DNA from: Pontibacter populi
GTDB taxonomy: Bacteria > Bacteroidota > Bacteroidia > Cytophagales > Hymenobacteraceae
Assembly (NCBI RefSeq): GCF_019336435.1
Contig: NZ_JAHWXQ010000001.1
Location: 1,116,001 to 1,180,000, forward strand
Length of the DNA: 64,000 nt
Direction: 5' to 3'
The notes beneath the pieces are model-generated. The model saw only the letters and a list, made by a program, of their open reading frames with translations, searched no databases and was not told the DNA's origin. This document shows positions 19,601 through 27,437 of this stretch, piece by piece. Positions within the stretch are counted from its first letter, which is position 1; every line of letters starts with the position of its first letter. Both the position numbers and the translations under genes were made by a program.

Positions 19601-21455
19601 CACCAGCATGAGAAATTGTATACTTTACTAATGGGTTTAAAGTACCCATCGTTACTATACCGGCAGAGGCAACAAATGATCCTCCGGAACTAGTAGCAAA
19701 GTTGCCATTAACCAGAAATGATGCAGCTGTGTTTGTGTAACCAGCAATTGTAAGGTTATTCAGGACAATCCCTGACCCGCTTATGGTTGTTGGCGTAGTG
19801 CTTGTGCCGCCAGCCATTACCAGCCCATTAGCGGATTGTGTTAGTGTACCTGCGCCCGTGGTAAGCAGGTTACCATTTATAGTTAAGTTTTGTCCGGTTG
19901 GTACTGTTACCGTGGTACCTAAACCAGCAACCTGAAGGTTATTAAACTCATTCTTAAGTGTGGCACTTAGCGCAGCAGTTGACGTTCTCTCTATTTTTTT
20001 ACCAGTACCAGTTAATATGATTGTACTTGTATTTCCTGTAAAATCTGCATCATTAATCCAGTTACCACCTACTGTATGTGTAAAAGTGCCGCCTTTAAAG
20101 GATGCAGTACTACTAAGGTCCACATTACCGGCAATATTTATGTTGCTTAAAGCAGTGAAAGAAGCAGACCCTGCTCCTTTTAAATTACCTGCTATTACCA
20201 GCGGAGCACCCAAAGCAGGAGTGGGCATTGTTTTTATACCAGTACCTATTAAATGCAAGTTACCGTAGCCTTTGGCTACATCAGCCACATTTTGTGCAGC
20301 GCCATAATATTCAACAGTACTTAAAGATCCCAAGTCTACTGTTTGATAATTTGACGGAAAGTTTGAAGCGCTCAGCATAAGTGTTGCTAAGTTGGCAACG
20401 TTCATTGTCCCACCTAAGGCTGTTCTGTTTAAGGTAAAGTTTTTAATATCCAATGTTGCAGCATCCACAAACAAATTCGACATCACGTACGAATCTGCTA
20501 ACAAAGTCTTTGTACCAGTACCACCAATCCTGAGGACGCCATAACTGTACTGCGATCCTGAGAGGATATCCTGGTTTATAGTTCCGGAATAATTTATAAC
20601 ACCAAGTGCACTTAGCACAGTAGGGAACATAACTACTGTGGCATTATGATCCGTATAGTTTCCCCTGAACATCGCTGCTTTTACTAATAGAGTTCCCCCT
20701 TCTGCTACTGTGAATATAGGAGTTAGTCTGCTGTCAGTACTTGTAGTAATTCTGACCTGATTCAATTGTGGATCAAGAATACCAGATGTACTTATTGTTA
20801 ACTCTGGTCGGTTGGTAGTAACTATCTGATTGGGATTATTCGTTTTATAAGCATTTACCTGAATGATATTCAGGTTTTTTGCAAGTATGATGGAATTTGA
20901 AATTGTTAGGTTACCAAAACCGCTCCCAGTAGTAGCAATATCTATTATCTTATCTTTACCTAAGAATTCGGATTCCGGCCAAATCTTACTTCCACTACCT
21001 CTACCATTATTATCTGAGTATGCGCTCTCTCTATACACGCCACCAGCAATAACAGTAAAGTTTCCATGATAGTAAGCTGTAGCTCCCTGATTCCATAGAA
21101 CACCTTTAGCTCCAATTTTTACATCTCCAGTAATTGTCATGGTCCTTGGTGCCATCTTAAACTCAGAGTTATTGGCCTCGCCTATAGTTAGGGATTTTAT
21201 AGTATAGTCGTTCCAGTCATTTATGATGGGATACCTATTTACATTGAGGACCACATCAATTATAACATCATCCGTAGCACTTGGCACACCTGCAGGATAC
21301 CAGTTACTTGCTGTATTCCAGTCCGAACTTGTGGCGCCTGTCCACGATTTTATTTCTGCGAAGCTCTCAGAGCTAAAGCACAGCAACATTATAGTTAATA
21401 CAACTATAAATCGTTTACTAACAGGTAAATCTCTCAAAAGTGTAGAAATCTTCAT
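13686..21455 (-). CDS. Giant beta-strand-repeat surface protein with T9SS sorting domain (2589 aa)
   Basis: The largest gene of the window. The ATG at 21455 is preferred over a TTG two codons earlier. A signal peptide ends near SFAEIKS. A W-x-G ... W ... ASNW module follows and recurs near the middle (FRWDGSENQAWETAGNW). The rest is a long array of degenerate beta-strand units with recurrent phrases such as VEYYGG, YGNLTLSN, YNNLTINKT and GNL. The C-terminal PVELLSFTATK domain and type-A sorting signal (AYPNPFKDKL ... GLYLLVIELNG) match the neighbour at 8016 closely, so the two are tandem paralogues that differ mainly in repeat number. The gene is visibly more AT-rich than the housekeeping genes around it. 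Function is unknown; a surface adhesin or cell-envelope fibre is a reasonable guess. Confidence 0.88.
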   Translation of the reverse strand: MKISTLLRDLPVSKRFIVVLTIMLLCFSSESFAEIKSWTGATSSDWNTASNWYPAGVPSATDDVIIDVVLNVNRYPIINDWNDYTIKSLTIGEANNSEFKMAPRTMTITGDVKIGAKGVLWNQGATAYYHGNFTVIAGGVYRESAYSDNNGRGSGSKIWPESEFLGKDKIIDIATTGSGFGNLTISNSIILAKNLNIIQVNAYKTNNPNQIVTTNRPELTISTSGILDPQLNQVRITTSTDSRLTPIFTVAEGGTLLVKAAMFRGNYTDHNATVVMFPTVLSALGVINYSGTINQDILSGSQYSYGVLRIGGTGTKTLLADSYVMSNLFVDAATLDIKNFTLNRTALGGTMNVANLATLMLSASNFPSNYQTVDLGSLSTVEYYGAAQNVADVAKGYGNLHLIGTGIKTMPTPALGAPLVIAGNLKGAGSASFTALSNINIAGNVDLSSTASFKGGTFTHTVGGNWINDADFTGNTSTIILTGTGKKIERTSTAALSATLKNEFNNLQVAGLGTTVTVPTGQNLTINGNLLTTGAGTLTQSANGLVMAGGTSTTPTTISGSGIVLNNLTIAGYTNTAASFLVNGNFATSSGGSFVASAGIVTMGTLNPLVKYTISHAGAGVTQFFNLTIARSTTNAVVETGTNLFIKSNLSGNNLEATAGTVTFNGSSTFGGIHKLNNVTITDGTTLTMAPASKMSVKGTFTGLPGNFIATAPNTVVYNGDGQTVNNFTYYHLELSKAGVSATKTAAGNITTLGTLTTESGVTLNTGNYTHTLYGDWVHNGIYSGASSNLIFAGTSDAKISGPVNAPAIVAAGFTVNKTAASVVTTEINITTNTLALTNGSMSTIKSGVDPFGASAIKVKVLGERSGSGWVNGTIVRKLDSGFKSRVDRKASRVDGEEGYAFNGEFAKIFFGTVSGVSEISMTTVPNKQVKGFRDGAPINRLYKVSVTEGSYSNATIQIQYEDSELNGNIEELEEGIKTSHSLTYDESLGGNWADGVRDGYHIVQNWSGRNGYTSNDPVNSLNNYFTLSNIASLFRWDGSENQAWETAGNWTRVTLKENAQGERVEEYSTPSDAPSISDIAELGALLHIHDPIISSNVSIKGLQFKTAKKVKLTINSGTTNAFRARGSLLLFGEENINHEIITGNQTFRIDGNVVLDQGNHKLDLSKTSGSILVGGSLTQTGSSVSLGSGDLFIVGDYIYKNNAPFSSTGTVTYNGGAAQIVADVPYNNLTINKTGGAAQYSTTGKTIAGNLNVVNGNLVLQSALETPSTITVNGDVTIGNAATSTSGTLNATNANIKLAGNWNRVIGNFIPGTGTVAFEGVAAQTITASPFNNLAFKNTSSTGVSLTGNLAVSGNVTLEQGTLNLDSFTMNRSTVGGVLTIGAGATLDLKGADNFPANFTASTIDRSSTVFYSGAAVEQIIRALNYGKLVLSNGNSNGFAKKLEGTTGAAGELIINSSAIFNANGKTLTISDNFINYGTTQQGGASTLILTSSDGTEKVLKGTAGTNAAPTNQLNFYNLIVQEGAKYKLETLEGAANPTLNPVMVIAGKVDIKGALDAAKGSVQVVGDFINTGILKASGQAIFVGTGPQTIQLLAPIIPSVAGPPTVIFAGTVSPVLNSTAAPLFGNVVISNTGGVTTSVNWTVGGVLTVTTGAKFHGGSYTHTINTGISNDGEITSSGVIDFSPLNQGAVGLLPTKPYYPLKFGESPLSFRTTGTLIIGGTEPVALLGVLPSTFNNLIISNKNAGSMADQIPAGVTGVALSTSLLPLYGYNGMGWNVLGNLTIESGSRFNAGSVLIDPVSGTAKPVVYSVYGNFTNRGTLNAKQSTFTFKGADSKIEGSGTTNFGILTTDTNSKLTINKNISVSGNLIHNGTAFNATNSTISFVGASPSDVSAPTGMAATPKVPLSLSNIRVAKDVQTTKVAIKSNVDKLLNVSVESGVLDFETSEVVVHPDVTETLDGVTSTTPFTTTIAALDGATIKVGGTSTLPAADIFSFAPTSTVEYYGGTTVNDNQVVRNAQYGNLTLSNLSTKTFESGHTKVAGNFAVLNEAKVKAPTTFEFNGAGAQTVAAINYNNLILSNTNIKTFAPGETGLAGSFTIAPEGTATADAITNSTTINYNGLVPQSVLPINYYNLTLSGSEAKSFTSETGIANIFVPGTGLANTSAAGNTITFNGLRDQKIPGLAYKNLKVSGSGTKTLLGNAIAEESLMMEAGTIATSSFTLTLANTATIVDERSDSYVVGRLVTTRILGSTTAGDATNVTQSVTPQAVSAITETFGNIGLSMTPVVGNPGEVKVTRVTGAAAIVGNGKNVQRYFLVEPTTTSASNRVNIEAIYLPHEVLSEIKDEQGSLAFFWSDTNVPTSNWRIVESSSATEAVTNQRVSATNVGQAGYFTLGSRITPLPVELLSFTATKKGNNAELKWTTATEQNNQGFEVQVSVDGKNYERLGFVESRVGSSAMKQEYSFTDARSSKNGVQYYRLKQIDFDGTSKIYGPKTVNFGDIVAASPSEAYPNPFKDKLRVNISTPERGVATIKLYTATGRLLKTEALQVEAGVNDSPLSLANTAYEPGLYLLVIELNGKQQTIKLMKE

Positions 21456-21461
21456 AAGCAA

Positions 21462-22111
21462 AAGTGACTAGGTATATCTTATTGTGACCGATTAAAATGA
21501 TTAGTTCTAATTGGTAAAATTTAAATGGTTGATAAAGAAAATTTCATAGCAAACAACAGGTTATGAATTGTACTTTTCATATTACAAACCCATTTATAAC
21601 TTAAATTTTTCATCTTTCTAACTTTATTGTTTTGTGGCTAACAAGAATTTACATTGCCCAAAAAGAGTATTTTTATATGTAAAAGTTTAACTTTACCACA
21701 TAATATTATCCTTTGCCTATAGAAGTTATACAAGGTTTTGCTGATACACAACAGGAGCATAAGCCTCAAATAAGGATTCTTTTTAATACACAATATGCTC
21801 AATTGCTAATAGGATATCTGATAGGTTTTACTTAGATTATTTATATAACTTTCTTTTTTAAACACCGTAAAAGGCACTCAATGTTCAATAAAATATATGT
21901 TTATAAATATATGATTATATAGATATTGAACGAATCAAAGACAAAGTTAAATAATGGTATGCTTGCATATATACAAACACTTTAAAGCAATCACTCTCAA
22001 AATGTATGGGTAATTTCTGTAAAACCTGATTCTAAGACTAATGCTATTAAGTCATTTGCTAATCTCAGTGTTATTTTTTCAGATAGTCGTTATTATAGGA
22101 AAAGCTTATCC
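21462..22111. other. Long AT-rich intergenic region upstream of the 2589-residue T9SS gene
   Basis: About 650 bases, strikingly AT-rich, with no credible gene. It holds an 8-bp inverted repeat, GTTCAATA (21883-21890) and TATTGAAC (21924-21931), around an AT-only core. It probably includes the promoter and control region of the giant T9SS gene. Confidence 0.4.
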
Positions 22112-23047
22112 TTAAAGTGTGATCCTATAAAAGTCCTGTACTACAGCACGCCCACCGTAACTTTCTTTGTTTAGGATAAGATTCTGGTTCAGGTATGTAC
22201 CCTGCTGCTCCGTAGAAACCCCAAAACTAAAGTATAGTCTATGAGCAAATACCTCTGAAATCAGGTAGTTTGTCAGCAGGTCAAGAGCGCTGAGTTGCTG
22301 TCCTTCGAGGGAAGTGGCTATGTACTGGCAATGTGATACAGTGGCTGTTTCGTAGATCAGGATGCCTGCCAGCAAATGGCCATCCTTTTCAGCAGTGTAT
22401 AGTTTAATGTTACCTGGAAAGCAGGATGCCAGCAACTCTAGTTCGTCAGCTGTATGAGCGGGTGTGGTATTATATTTATCGGCAAGGATCTGTCGGCTTA
22501 TAGTTAGAAAGGCCCTATAGTTCTGGCTCTGACCAACCTTTATACACTGCTGGGCAGCAAGGTTTAGTTTACGTTTGCGGAAGGTATTGTAAGGCAGACG
22601 GTTCTGGAGCGAAATAACCGTATTCAGATCGCGGCGGTAAAGTGTAGCGTCATTTCTGAAAAGTGCATACAAATCCTCTTCGGCCGGGTGCTGGTGATAA
22701 ATGTGCGGTATCACTTTATAGTTTATAGCCTCAAAGCTTAATGCCCTATAGTAAAGGAGCATCGCATCAAAAACGTCCAGCATCAACTGGGCTTTCATAC
22801 TTGCTCCACTAACTATACCGCCATAACTCAGCCCGCCATGAGACTGTACTTCTGTGCCCACTACGTTGGCCGGCAGCAGCGCCACCAGCTTGCCTTTTCT
22901 ATAAAACAAAAGCGAATGATCTTCGAACCTGTCAGCGTGATAGTCCATGTAATCGCGGTGCAGCATAAAAGTGCCGTTTTTGGAAGCTCTTACAAAATCA
23001 TCCCAGGCATCTTTATAGTTTGCGCTATACTTTACAACCTCTATCAC
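22112..23047 (-). CDS. GNAT/FemAB-like acyltransferase (BioF2-like acetyltransferase domain)
   Basis: A 311-residue cytosolic protein related to the FemAB-like GNAT superfamily found widely in Bacteroidota. It has an N-terminal half with FMLHRDYMDYHADRFEDHSLL and GGLSYGGIV, and a C-terminal GNAT-like half with LLAGILIYET and the SALDLLTNYLISE helix that usually shapes the acyl-CoA or aminoacyl site. Relatives transfer amino acids or acyl groups to cell-wall or polysaccharide precursors. The gene stands alone, 129 nt from the histidine kinase gene, with no polysaccharide genes beside it, so the acceptor is unknown. Confidence 0.7.
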   Translation of the reverse strand: MIEVVKYSANYKDAWDDFVRASKNGTFMLHRDYMDYHADRFEDHSLLFYRKGKLVALLPANVVGTEVQSHGGLSYGGIVSGASMKAQLMLDVFDAMLLYYRALSFEAINYKVIPHIYHQHPAEEDLYALFRNDATLYRRDLNTVISLQNRLPYNTFRKRKLNLAAQQCIKVGQSQNYRAFLTISRQILADKYNTTPAHTADELELLASCFPGNIKLYTAEKDGHLLAGILIYETATVSHCQYIATSLEGQQLSALDLLTNYLISEVFAHRLYFSFGVSTEQQGTYLNQNLILNKESYGGRAVVQDFYRITL

Positions 23048-23176
23048 TTACAGTAGCTGGTTTAAAAATTTGCTGAAGCTCAAATTACTAACTGAACTAT
23101 AGGTTAAGCAGATTTGGAAATTGGTTGATTTAAATACCTCTTTAACTCCAAAACTCTTTAACTCCTAAACTATAAA

Positions 23177-24358
23177 TCACCTGTTCAGCACAATCCGAAA
23201 CGTAGTGCCTTTACCCACCTCAGAGGATTTTACATACAACCTGCCGCGGTGGTAGTTATCGATAATACGCTTGGCTAGCGCCAGGCCTAAACCCCAGCCA
23301 CGCTTCTTGGTTGTGTAGCCCGGAAGAAAAACAGAGTCTACTTTACTTTTAGGTATGCCTTTTCCGGTATCCGTAATATCCAAAGCTATGTTGCTTTTAC
23401 CGAGTAATACCATCTTTAGGGTTATGCTTCCACGGCCTTCCATTGCATCAACAGCATTTTTACAGATATTTTCAATTACCCAGTCAAAAAGCGGCACATT
23501 TACTTTTGCAGTTATATCTGGCGAAAATGTAGAAACAACCTCCATCTCCACTTTCCTGGAAATCCTGTTCTGCAGATAGTTGATTGCGTTCTGGGTTACC
23601 TGGTAAATGTTTTCGTCGCGGAGTAGTGGCACCGAGCCGATGTTGGAGAAGCGTTCGGTAATTACTTCCAGCCTTCTGATGTCTTTCCATAGTTCGGCGA
23701 CTATAGGTTCGTTCTCAAACTTGGGGCTCACCTTCATATACTCATACCACGCCATCAACGACGATAACGGCGTGCCCAGCTGGTGCGCCGTTTCTTTCGC
23801 CAAACCAACCCAAACCCTGTTCTGCTCCGCCTTACGCGAGTAACTAAAAGCAAAATAAGCCATCAGCGCAAAACAGGCAATTACCATCAGCTGCACATAC
23901 GGGTAGTAACGTAGCTGCGAAAGCAGGTCTGAGTCTTTATAAAAAACATAGTTAACCGAGCCTTCAGCCCAGGGCACAACTATAGGTGCATGCTGGGCTT
24001 TCATTTTTTTGATCTGCCGCTGCAGCATCTCATTTACCTTTGCAGGGTCATCCGCAATATTTTCCGGTATATCAATGTTTTTAGAGTCGAGTATATTCTC
24101 TTTTTCGTCGGTAAGTATAACGGGCACGGTGGTGTTGGCCGAAAGGATTTCTTCTTCTATAAAGACAATGTTGTCGTCAGAAGGGGCACTGATCATGTAG
24201 CGCAGACCCTTGGCGTATAGTTGCACCAACTCCTGCTCCCGCTCAGATAACTTACTTACCAGAATATTGGTATATGTTATAGTTGCTGCCCCAATAATGA
24301 GCGCTATTATTACAACTATAAACTTTATTCTGTTTTTCTGAGAATAGATGGGTATCAT
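23177..24358 (-). CDS. Membrane sensor histidine kinase (orphan)
   Basis: A 393-residue kinase with two membrane segments (about 12-32 and 155-174) enclosing a small periplasmic sensor region. The dimerisation H-box is AKETAHQLGTPLSSL with the phospho-acceptor His192. The HATPase domain shows the N-box ENICKNAVDAM (Asn301), G1 DTGKGI (330-335) and G2 GWGLGLAL (354-361), so it should be active. The variant H-box, with Gln-Leu-Gly-Thr after the His, is common in Bacteroidota kinases. No response regulator lies next to it. It is divergent from hemA, with about 110 nt between the two starts, and shares its regulatory region. The signal sensed is unknown. Confidence 0.88.
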   Translation of the reverse strand: MIPIYSQKNRIKFIVVIIALIIGAATITYTNILVSKLSEREQELVQLYAKGLRYMISAPSDDNIVFIEEEILSANTTVPVILTDEKENILDSKNIDIPENIADDPAKVNEMLQRQIKKMKAQHAPIVVPWAEGSVNYVFYKDSDLLSQLRYYPYVQLMVIACFALMAYFAFSYSRKAEQNRVWVGLAKETAHQLGTPLSSLMAWYEYMKVSPKFENEPIVAELWKDIRRLEVITERFSNIGSVPLLRDENIYQVTQNAINYLQNRISRKVEMEVVSTFSPDITAKVNVPLFDWVIENICKNAVDAMEGRGSITLKMVLLGKSNIALDITDTGKGIPKSKVDSVFLPGYTTKKRGWGLGLALAKRIIDNYHRGRLYVKSSEVGKGTTFRIVLNR

Positions 24359-24440
24359 GCAGGAAACACGAAAATTATATGAATTTAGTATAAATTGAAT
24401 AATAAGGGCAAGTAAGTTTTATTTTTGCTAAATCAAACTG

Positions 24441-24448
24441 TAAATTTG
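24441..24448 (+). promoter_or_regulatory. Candidate -7 box (TAAATTTG) for hemA
   Basis: Perfect TAnnTTTG match 25 nt before the ATG at 24473. Its position inside the longer TTG-start reading frame argues that the shorter hemA start is the real one. Confidence 0.5.
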
Positions 24449-24472
24449 CGTTTTAGTATTTCTACAGCCACT

Positions 24473-25747
24473 ATGCTACAGAATTTTAAAGCAATCAGCC
24501 TGTCTTACAAAAAAGCGCCGCTGGATATCAGGGAACTGATTGCCTTAGATGAAAACTCATGCAGACAATTCCTTCAGGCGCTCAAGGATTTTATTCAGGC
24601 GACTGATATTCTGGTCCTTTCTACCTGCAACCGTACCGAAGTCTATTATAACGCTGATACCGACTTTAGCCAGGAAATTGTAAAGTTACTTGGCATTACA
24701 AAAGGCATCAGCAACATATCCAGCTATTTTGATTACTTCACTATCCTGAACGAGCACAACGATGCGGTACAGCATTTGTTCGATGTTTCGATGGGCCTGG
24801 AGTCGCAGGTAGTAGGTGATATGCAGATATCCAATCAGGCAAAACAGGCTTACCAGTGGTCTGCGGATAACGATACGGCTGGCCCGTTCCTGCACCGCCT
24901 GATGCACACCATCTTCTTCACCAACAAGCGTGTAGTACAGGAAACTTCTTTCCGCGATGGCGCTGCCTCTACTTCGTATGCTGCTGTGGAGTTAATAGAA
25001 GAACTGACTGCTGATATAGCTGACCCGAAGATATTAGTTGTTGGCTTAGGTGAGATTGGTGCCGATGTGTGCCGCAACCTGAAAGACAGCAGTTTCACCG
25101 ACGTTAGAATAACCAACCGCACGCTTACCAAGGCACAACACCTGGCCGAAGAGTGCAACATGCAGGTACTGCCATTTGAAGACATTGTGCAGGGTCTGAA
25201 AGAAGCGGATGTGATCATCTCTTCCGTAGCCCGCGAAACACCATTCTTCACCAAAGAAATGATTAAGCGCCTGGACATTCTTTCATTCAAGTTCTTTATT
25301 GACCTGTCGGTGCCGCGTAGTGTTGAGACAGATGTGGAAACTATACCGGGTGTGCTACTCTATAACATAGACACTATCCAGAACAAAGCATCAGAGGCAC
25401 TGCAGCAGCGCATTAATTCAATACCTAAAGTAAAAGCGATTATTACAGAGTCTATTGAGCAGTTCAACGACTGGTCGAAAGAGATGGTAGTGTCGCCAAC
25501 TATAAATAAGCTGAAGAATGCGCTCGAAAATATCCGCCAGGAAGAGATAGCGCGTTATGTTAAAAAGCTTAACCCTGATGAAGTGAAGCACATAGATAAC
25601 ATTACAAAATCTATGATGCAGAAGATAATTAAGTTGCCGGTACTACAGTTAAAAGCAGCTTGTAAGCGCGGCGAGGCCGAAACGCTTATCGATTTACTAA
25701 ACGACCTTTTCAACCTCGAAAATCAATCTGAAGAGATTCAATTATAA
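24473..25747 (+). CDS. hemA: Glutamyl-tRNA reductase
   Basis: A 424-residue NADPH enzyme that reduces glutamyl-tRNA to glutamate-1-semialdehyde, the first committed step of tetrapyrrole synthesis by the C5 pathway. The catalytic motif LSTCNRTEVYY places the nucleophile at Cys52. GLESQVVGDMQI and the Rossmann segment ILVVGLGEIGADVC follow, then NRT in the cofactor site, and a C-terminal helical dimerisation domain. An in-frame TTG at 24425 would add 16 residues, but a -7 promoter box lies inside that extension and family members begin near LQNFKAISLSYKKAPL, so the ATG at 24473 is used. No other heme genes are adjacent; a long hairpin terminator follows. Confidence 0.95.
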   Translation: MLQNFKAISLSYKKAPLDIRELIALDENSCRQFLQALKDFIQATDILVLSTCNRTEVYYNADTDFSQEIVKLLGITKGISNISSYFDYFTILNEHNDAVQHLFDVSMGLESQVVGDMQISNQAKQAYQWSADNDTAGPFLHRLMHTIFFTNKRVVQETSFRDGAASTSYAAVELIEELTADIADPKILVVGLGEIGADVCRNLKDSSFTDVRITNRTLTKAQHLAEECNMQVLPFEDIVQGLKEADVIISSVARETPFFTKEMIKRLDILSFKFFIDLSVPRSVETDVETIPGVLLYNIDTIQNKASEALQQRINSIPKVKAIITESIEQFNDWSKEMVVSPTINKLKNALENIRQEEIARYVKKLNPDEVKHIDNITKSMMQKIIKLPVLQLKAACKRGEAETLIDLLNDLFNLENQSEEIQL

Positions 25748-25790
25748 GACTATATAAATAAGTGAATAGCTTATTTTTTTTAGTGAATGA

Positions 25791-25850
25791 AAAAGACCAA
25801 AGGCTCCCGTTAGCTTACTAAAAGCAAAAACGGAAGCCTTTGGTCTTTTC
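25791..25850. terminator. Long hairpin terminator between hemA and the ArsR gene
   Basis: A roughly 20-bp stem, AAAGACCAAAGGCTCCCGTT against AACGGAAGCCTTTGGTCTTT with one wobble pair, with an A-rich loop. It sits between convergent genes and can end both transcripts. Confidence 0.75.
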
Positions 25851-25882
25851 AGATCAAACTGACTTAACAGAATGTAGAGGTA

Positions 25883-26191
25883 TTAGATATCAATACAGCA
25901 CTCTTCCAGACAATCAATTACATCAATAAGCTTAGGGATCGAAAGCGAGTAATAGATTTTTGTGCCAACTTTAAACGAGGAGAGCACACCTTTATCTTTT
26001 AACGTGATCAGGTGCTGACTAGCTATTGCCTGGGGCAGATTCAGATACTTATATATCTCAGTTACAGTCATTTTCTCCTCCTTACCCAGCAGGTCGACTA
26101 TAGCCAGTCTTTTAGGGTGAGCCAATACTTTTAGCATGGCAGCCGCCTTATCTATCTTCTTTGATTCAATTCGAGATAACAAACTTTTCAT
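25883..26191 (-). CDS. ArsR-family winged-helix regulator
   Basis: A 102-residue winged-helix DNA-binding protein. The segment LAHPKRLAIVDLLGKEEKMT and the recognition helix in LNLPQAIASQHLITLKDKGVL are typical of the ArsR/SmtB family, followed by the wing FKVGTKIYYSL. The C-terminus CLEECCIDI carries three cysteines that could bind metal or sense redox state, but the classical ELCVCD metal site in the recognition helix is absent. No transporter or resistance gene is next to it, so the target is unknown; autoregulation is usual for the family. Confidence 0.85.
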   Translation of the reverse strand: MKSLLSRIESKKIDKAAAMLKVLAHPKRLAIVDLLGKEEKMTVTEIYKYLNLPQAIASQHLITLKDKGVLSSFKVGTKIYYSLSIPKLIDVIDCLEECCIDI

Positions 26192-26309
26192 AATTTAAAA
26201 TTATACCTAACAGTTTCTACATTATTTTACATCCTATTCATAATAAGATATATACGAGGCTTACGTTATTTGGCTGAAGTCTTTACCAGCATTTTTTTAA
26301 CTTCGCCAC

Positions 26310-27377
26310 ATGGATACTTATCACGTGATCGGCTTAATGTCAGGTACCTCTCTGGATGGCCTGGACATTGCATATTGTAGACTTACGTATAAAAACAAAA
26401 ATTGGATATATAATATACTTAATGCTGAAACATCAGCTTACAGCCCCTATCTGATTGACTCTCTCCGTGGTGCGGAGACGGCAGGAGCACAAGAACTGGT
26501 TGCGCTTGACCATAGTTTCGGGAAGTATATGGGCGAACAGGTACAGCAGTTTATACTTCGTAACAACCTTACCCCTGATTTTGTTGCCTCCCACGGACAC
26601 ACCGTCTTCCATCAACCTGAAAAACACATTTCGCTGCAGATAGGCCATGGCGCTTACCTGGCTGCGCACGCCAACCTGCCCGTAGTCTGCGATTTCCGAA
26701 CGCTGGACATTGCGCTTGGCGGGCAAGGCGCACCCCTGGTACCCATCGGCGACGAGCTGCTTTTCCCGGACTATGATTACTGCCTGAACTTGGGTGGTAT
26801 CTCTAACATCTCATTTAACCATAACGGGCAGCGCATCGCTTATGATATATCAGCCTGCAATATGTTACTGAACACGCTCGCCAATGAAGCCGGCCTGAAC
26901 TATGATGAAGATGGCAACCTGGCCCGGTCGGGTAAACTGGACATACAGCTATTGGAAAAGCTTAACGCTCCTGCTTACTTTAGTCAGCCTTACCCAAAAT
27001 CCCTGGGTAAAGAATGGGCACTGCAAAACAGCCTGCAAACTATAGCCGAAAGCCCGGCAACTATAGCTGATAAACTGCATACCACCTGCCATCATATTGC
27101 GCAGCAAATAGCCAGCGCCTTGCAACCTGCCAACTATAAGCAACGCCTGCTGGCTACCGGCGGTGGCGCTTTTAACTTATACCTGATGGAGTTGCTGCAG
27201 CAGTATACCGGCGAAAACTATAGCATAGAAGTGCCTTCGCCTGAGATTGTTTCTTTTAAGGAAGCACTGGTGTTTGCTTTTTTAGGAACGCTGCGCTGGC
27301 GCAACGAAACCAATAGTTTGCAAACCGTAACCGGAGCCAGCCGCAACAGTGTAGGCGGCGCCATTTATAGGGGGTAA
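26310..27377 (+). CDS. anmK: Anhydro-N-acetylmuramic acid kinase
   Basis: A 355-residue enzyme that cleaves and phosphorylates 1,6-anhydro-MurNAc to MurNAc-6-phosphate during peptidoglycan recycling. The ATP-binding motif GLMSGTSLDG (8-17) opens the protein. FVASHGHTVFHQP and VVCDFRTLDIALGGQGAPLV carry the catalytic Asp region, followed by NLGGISNISF and GGGAFN. Length fits the family. A TAACTTCG element just before the ATG resembles a -7 box with one mismatch and would give a very short leader. The gene contains four AACTATA heptamers within about 200 bases (about 27040-27225). It is followed 60 nt later by a dehydrogenase gene with its own promoter-like box. Confidence 0.93.
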   Translation: MDTYHVIGLMSGTSLDGLDIAYCRLTYKNKNWIYNILNAETSAYSPYLIDSLRGAETAGAQELVALDHSFGKYMGEQVQQFILRNNLTPDFVASHGHTVFHQPEKHISLQIGHGAYLAAHANLPVVCDFRTLDIALGGQGAPLVPIGDELLFPDYDYCLNLGGISNISFNHNGQRIAYDISACNMLLNTLANEAGLNYDEDGNLARSGKLDIQLLEKLNAPAYFSQPYPKSLGKEWALQNSLQTIAESPATIADKLHTTCHHIAQQIASALQPANYKQRLLATGGGAFNLYLMELLQQYTGENYSIEVPSPEIVSFKEALVFAFLGTLRWRNETNSLQTVTGASRNSVGGAIYRG

Positions 27378-27401
27378 CCTGCACGCTCTATACTTATTTT
27401 G

Positions 27402-27409
27402 TACCTTTG
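27402..27409 (+). promoter_or_regulatory. Candidate -7 box (TACCTTTG)
   Basis: Perfect TAnnTTTG match 28 nt before the dehydrogenase ATG at 27438. The -33 region has no clear TTG. Confidence 0.4.
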
Positions 27410-27437
27410 CATCACAACCCGAATAACATAAATCAAC

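Noticed and set aside
15502..20268. Plus-strand open frames (15502-16029, 17260-17817, 19960-20268) inside the 2589-residue T9SS gene
   Set aside because: Same composition artefact; the antisense gene explains the open frame.
24425..24472. Longer hemA start at a TTG
   Set aside because: A -7 promoter box lies inside this extension and homologues start at the ATG at 24473.
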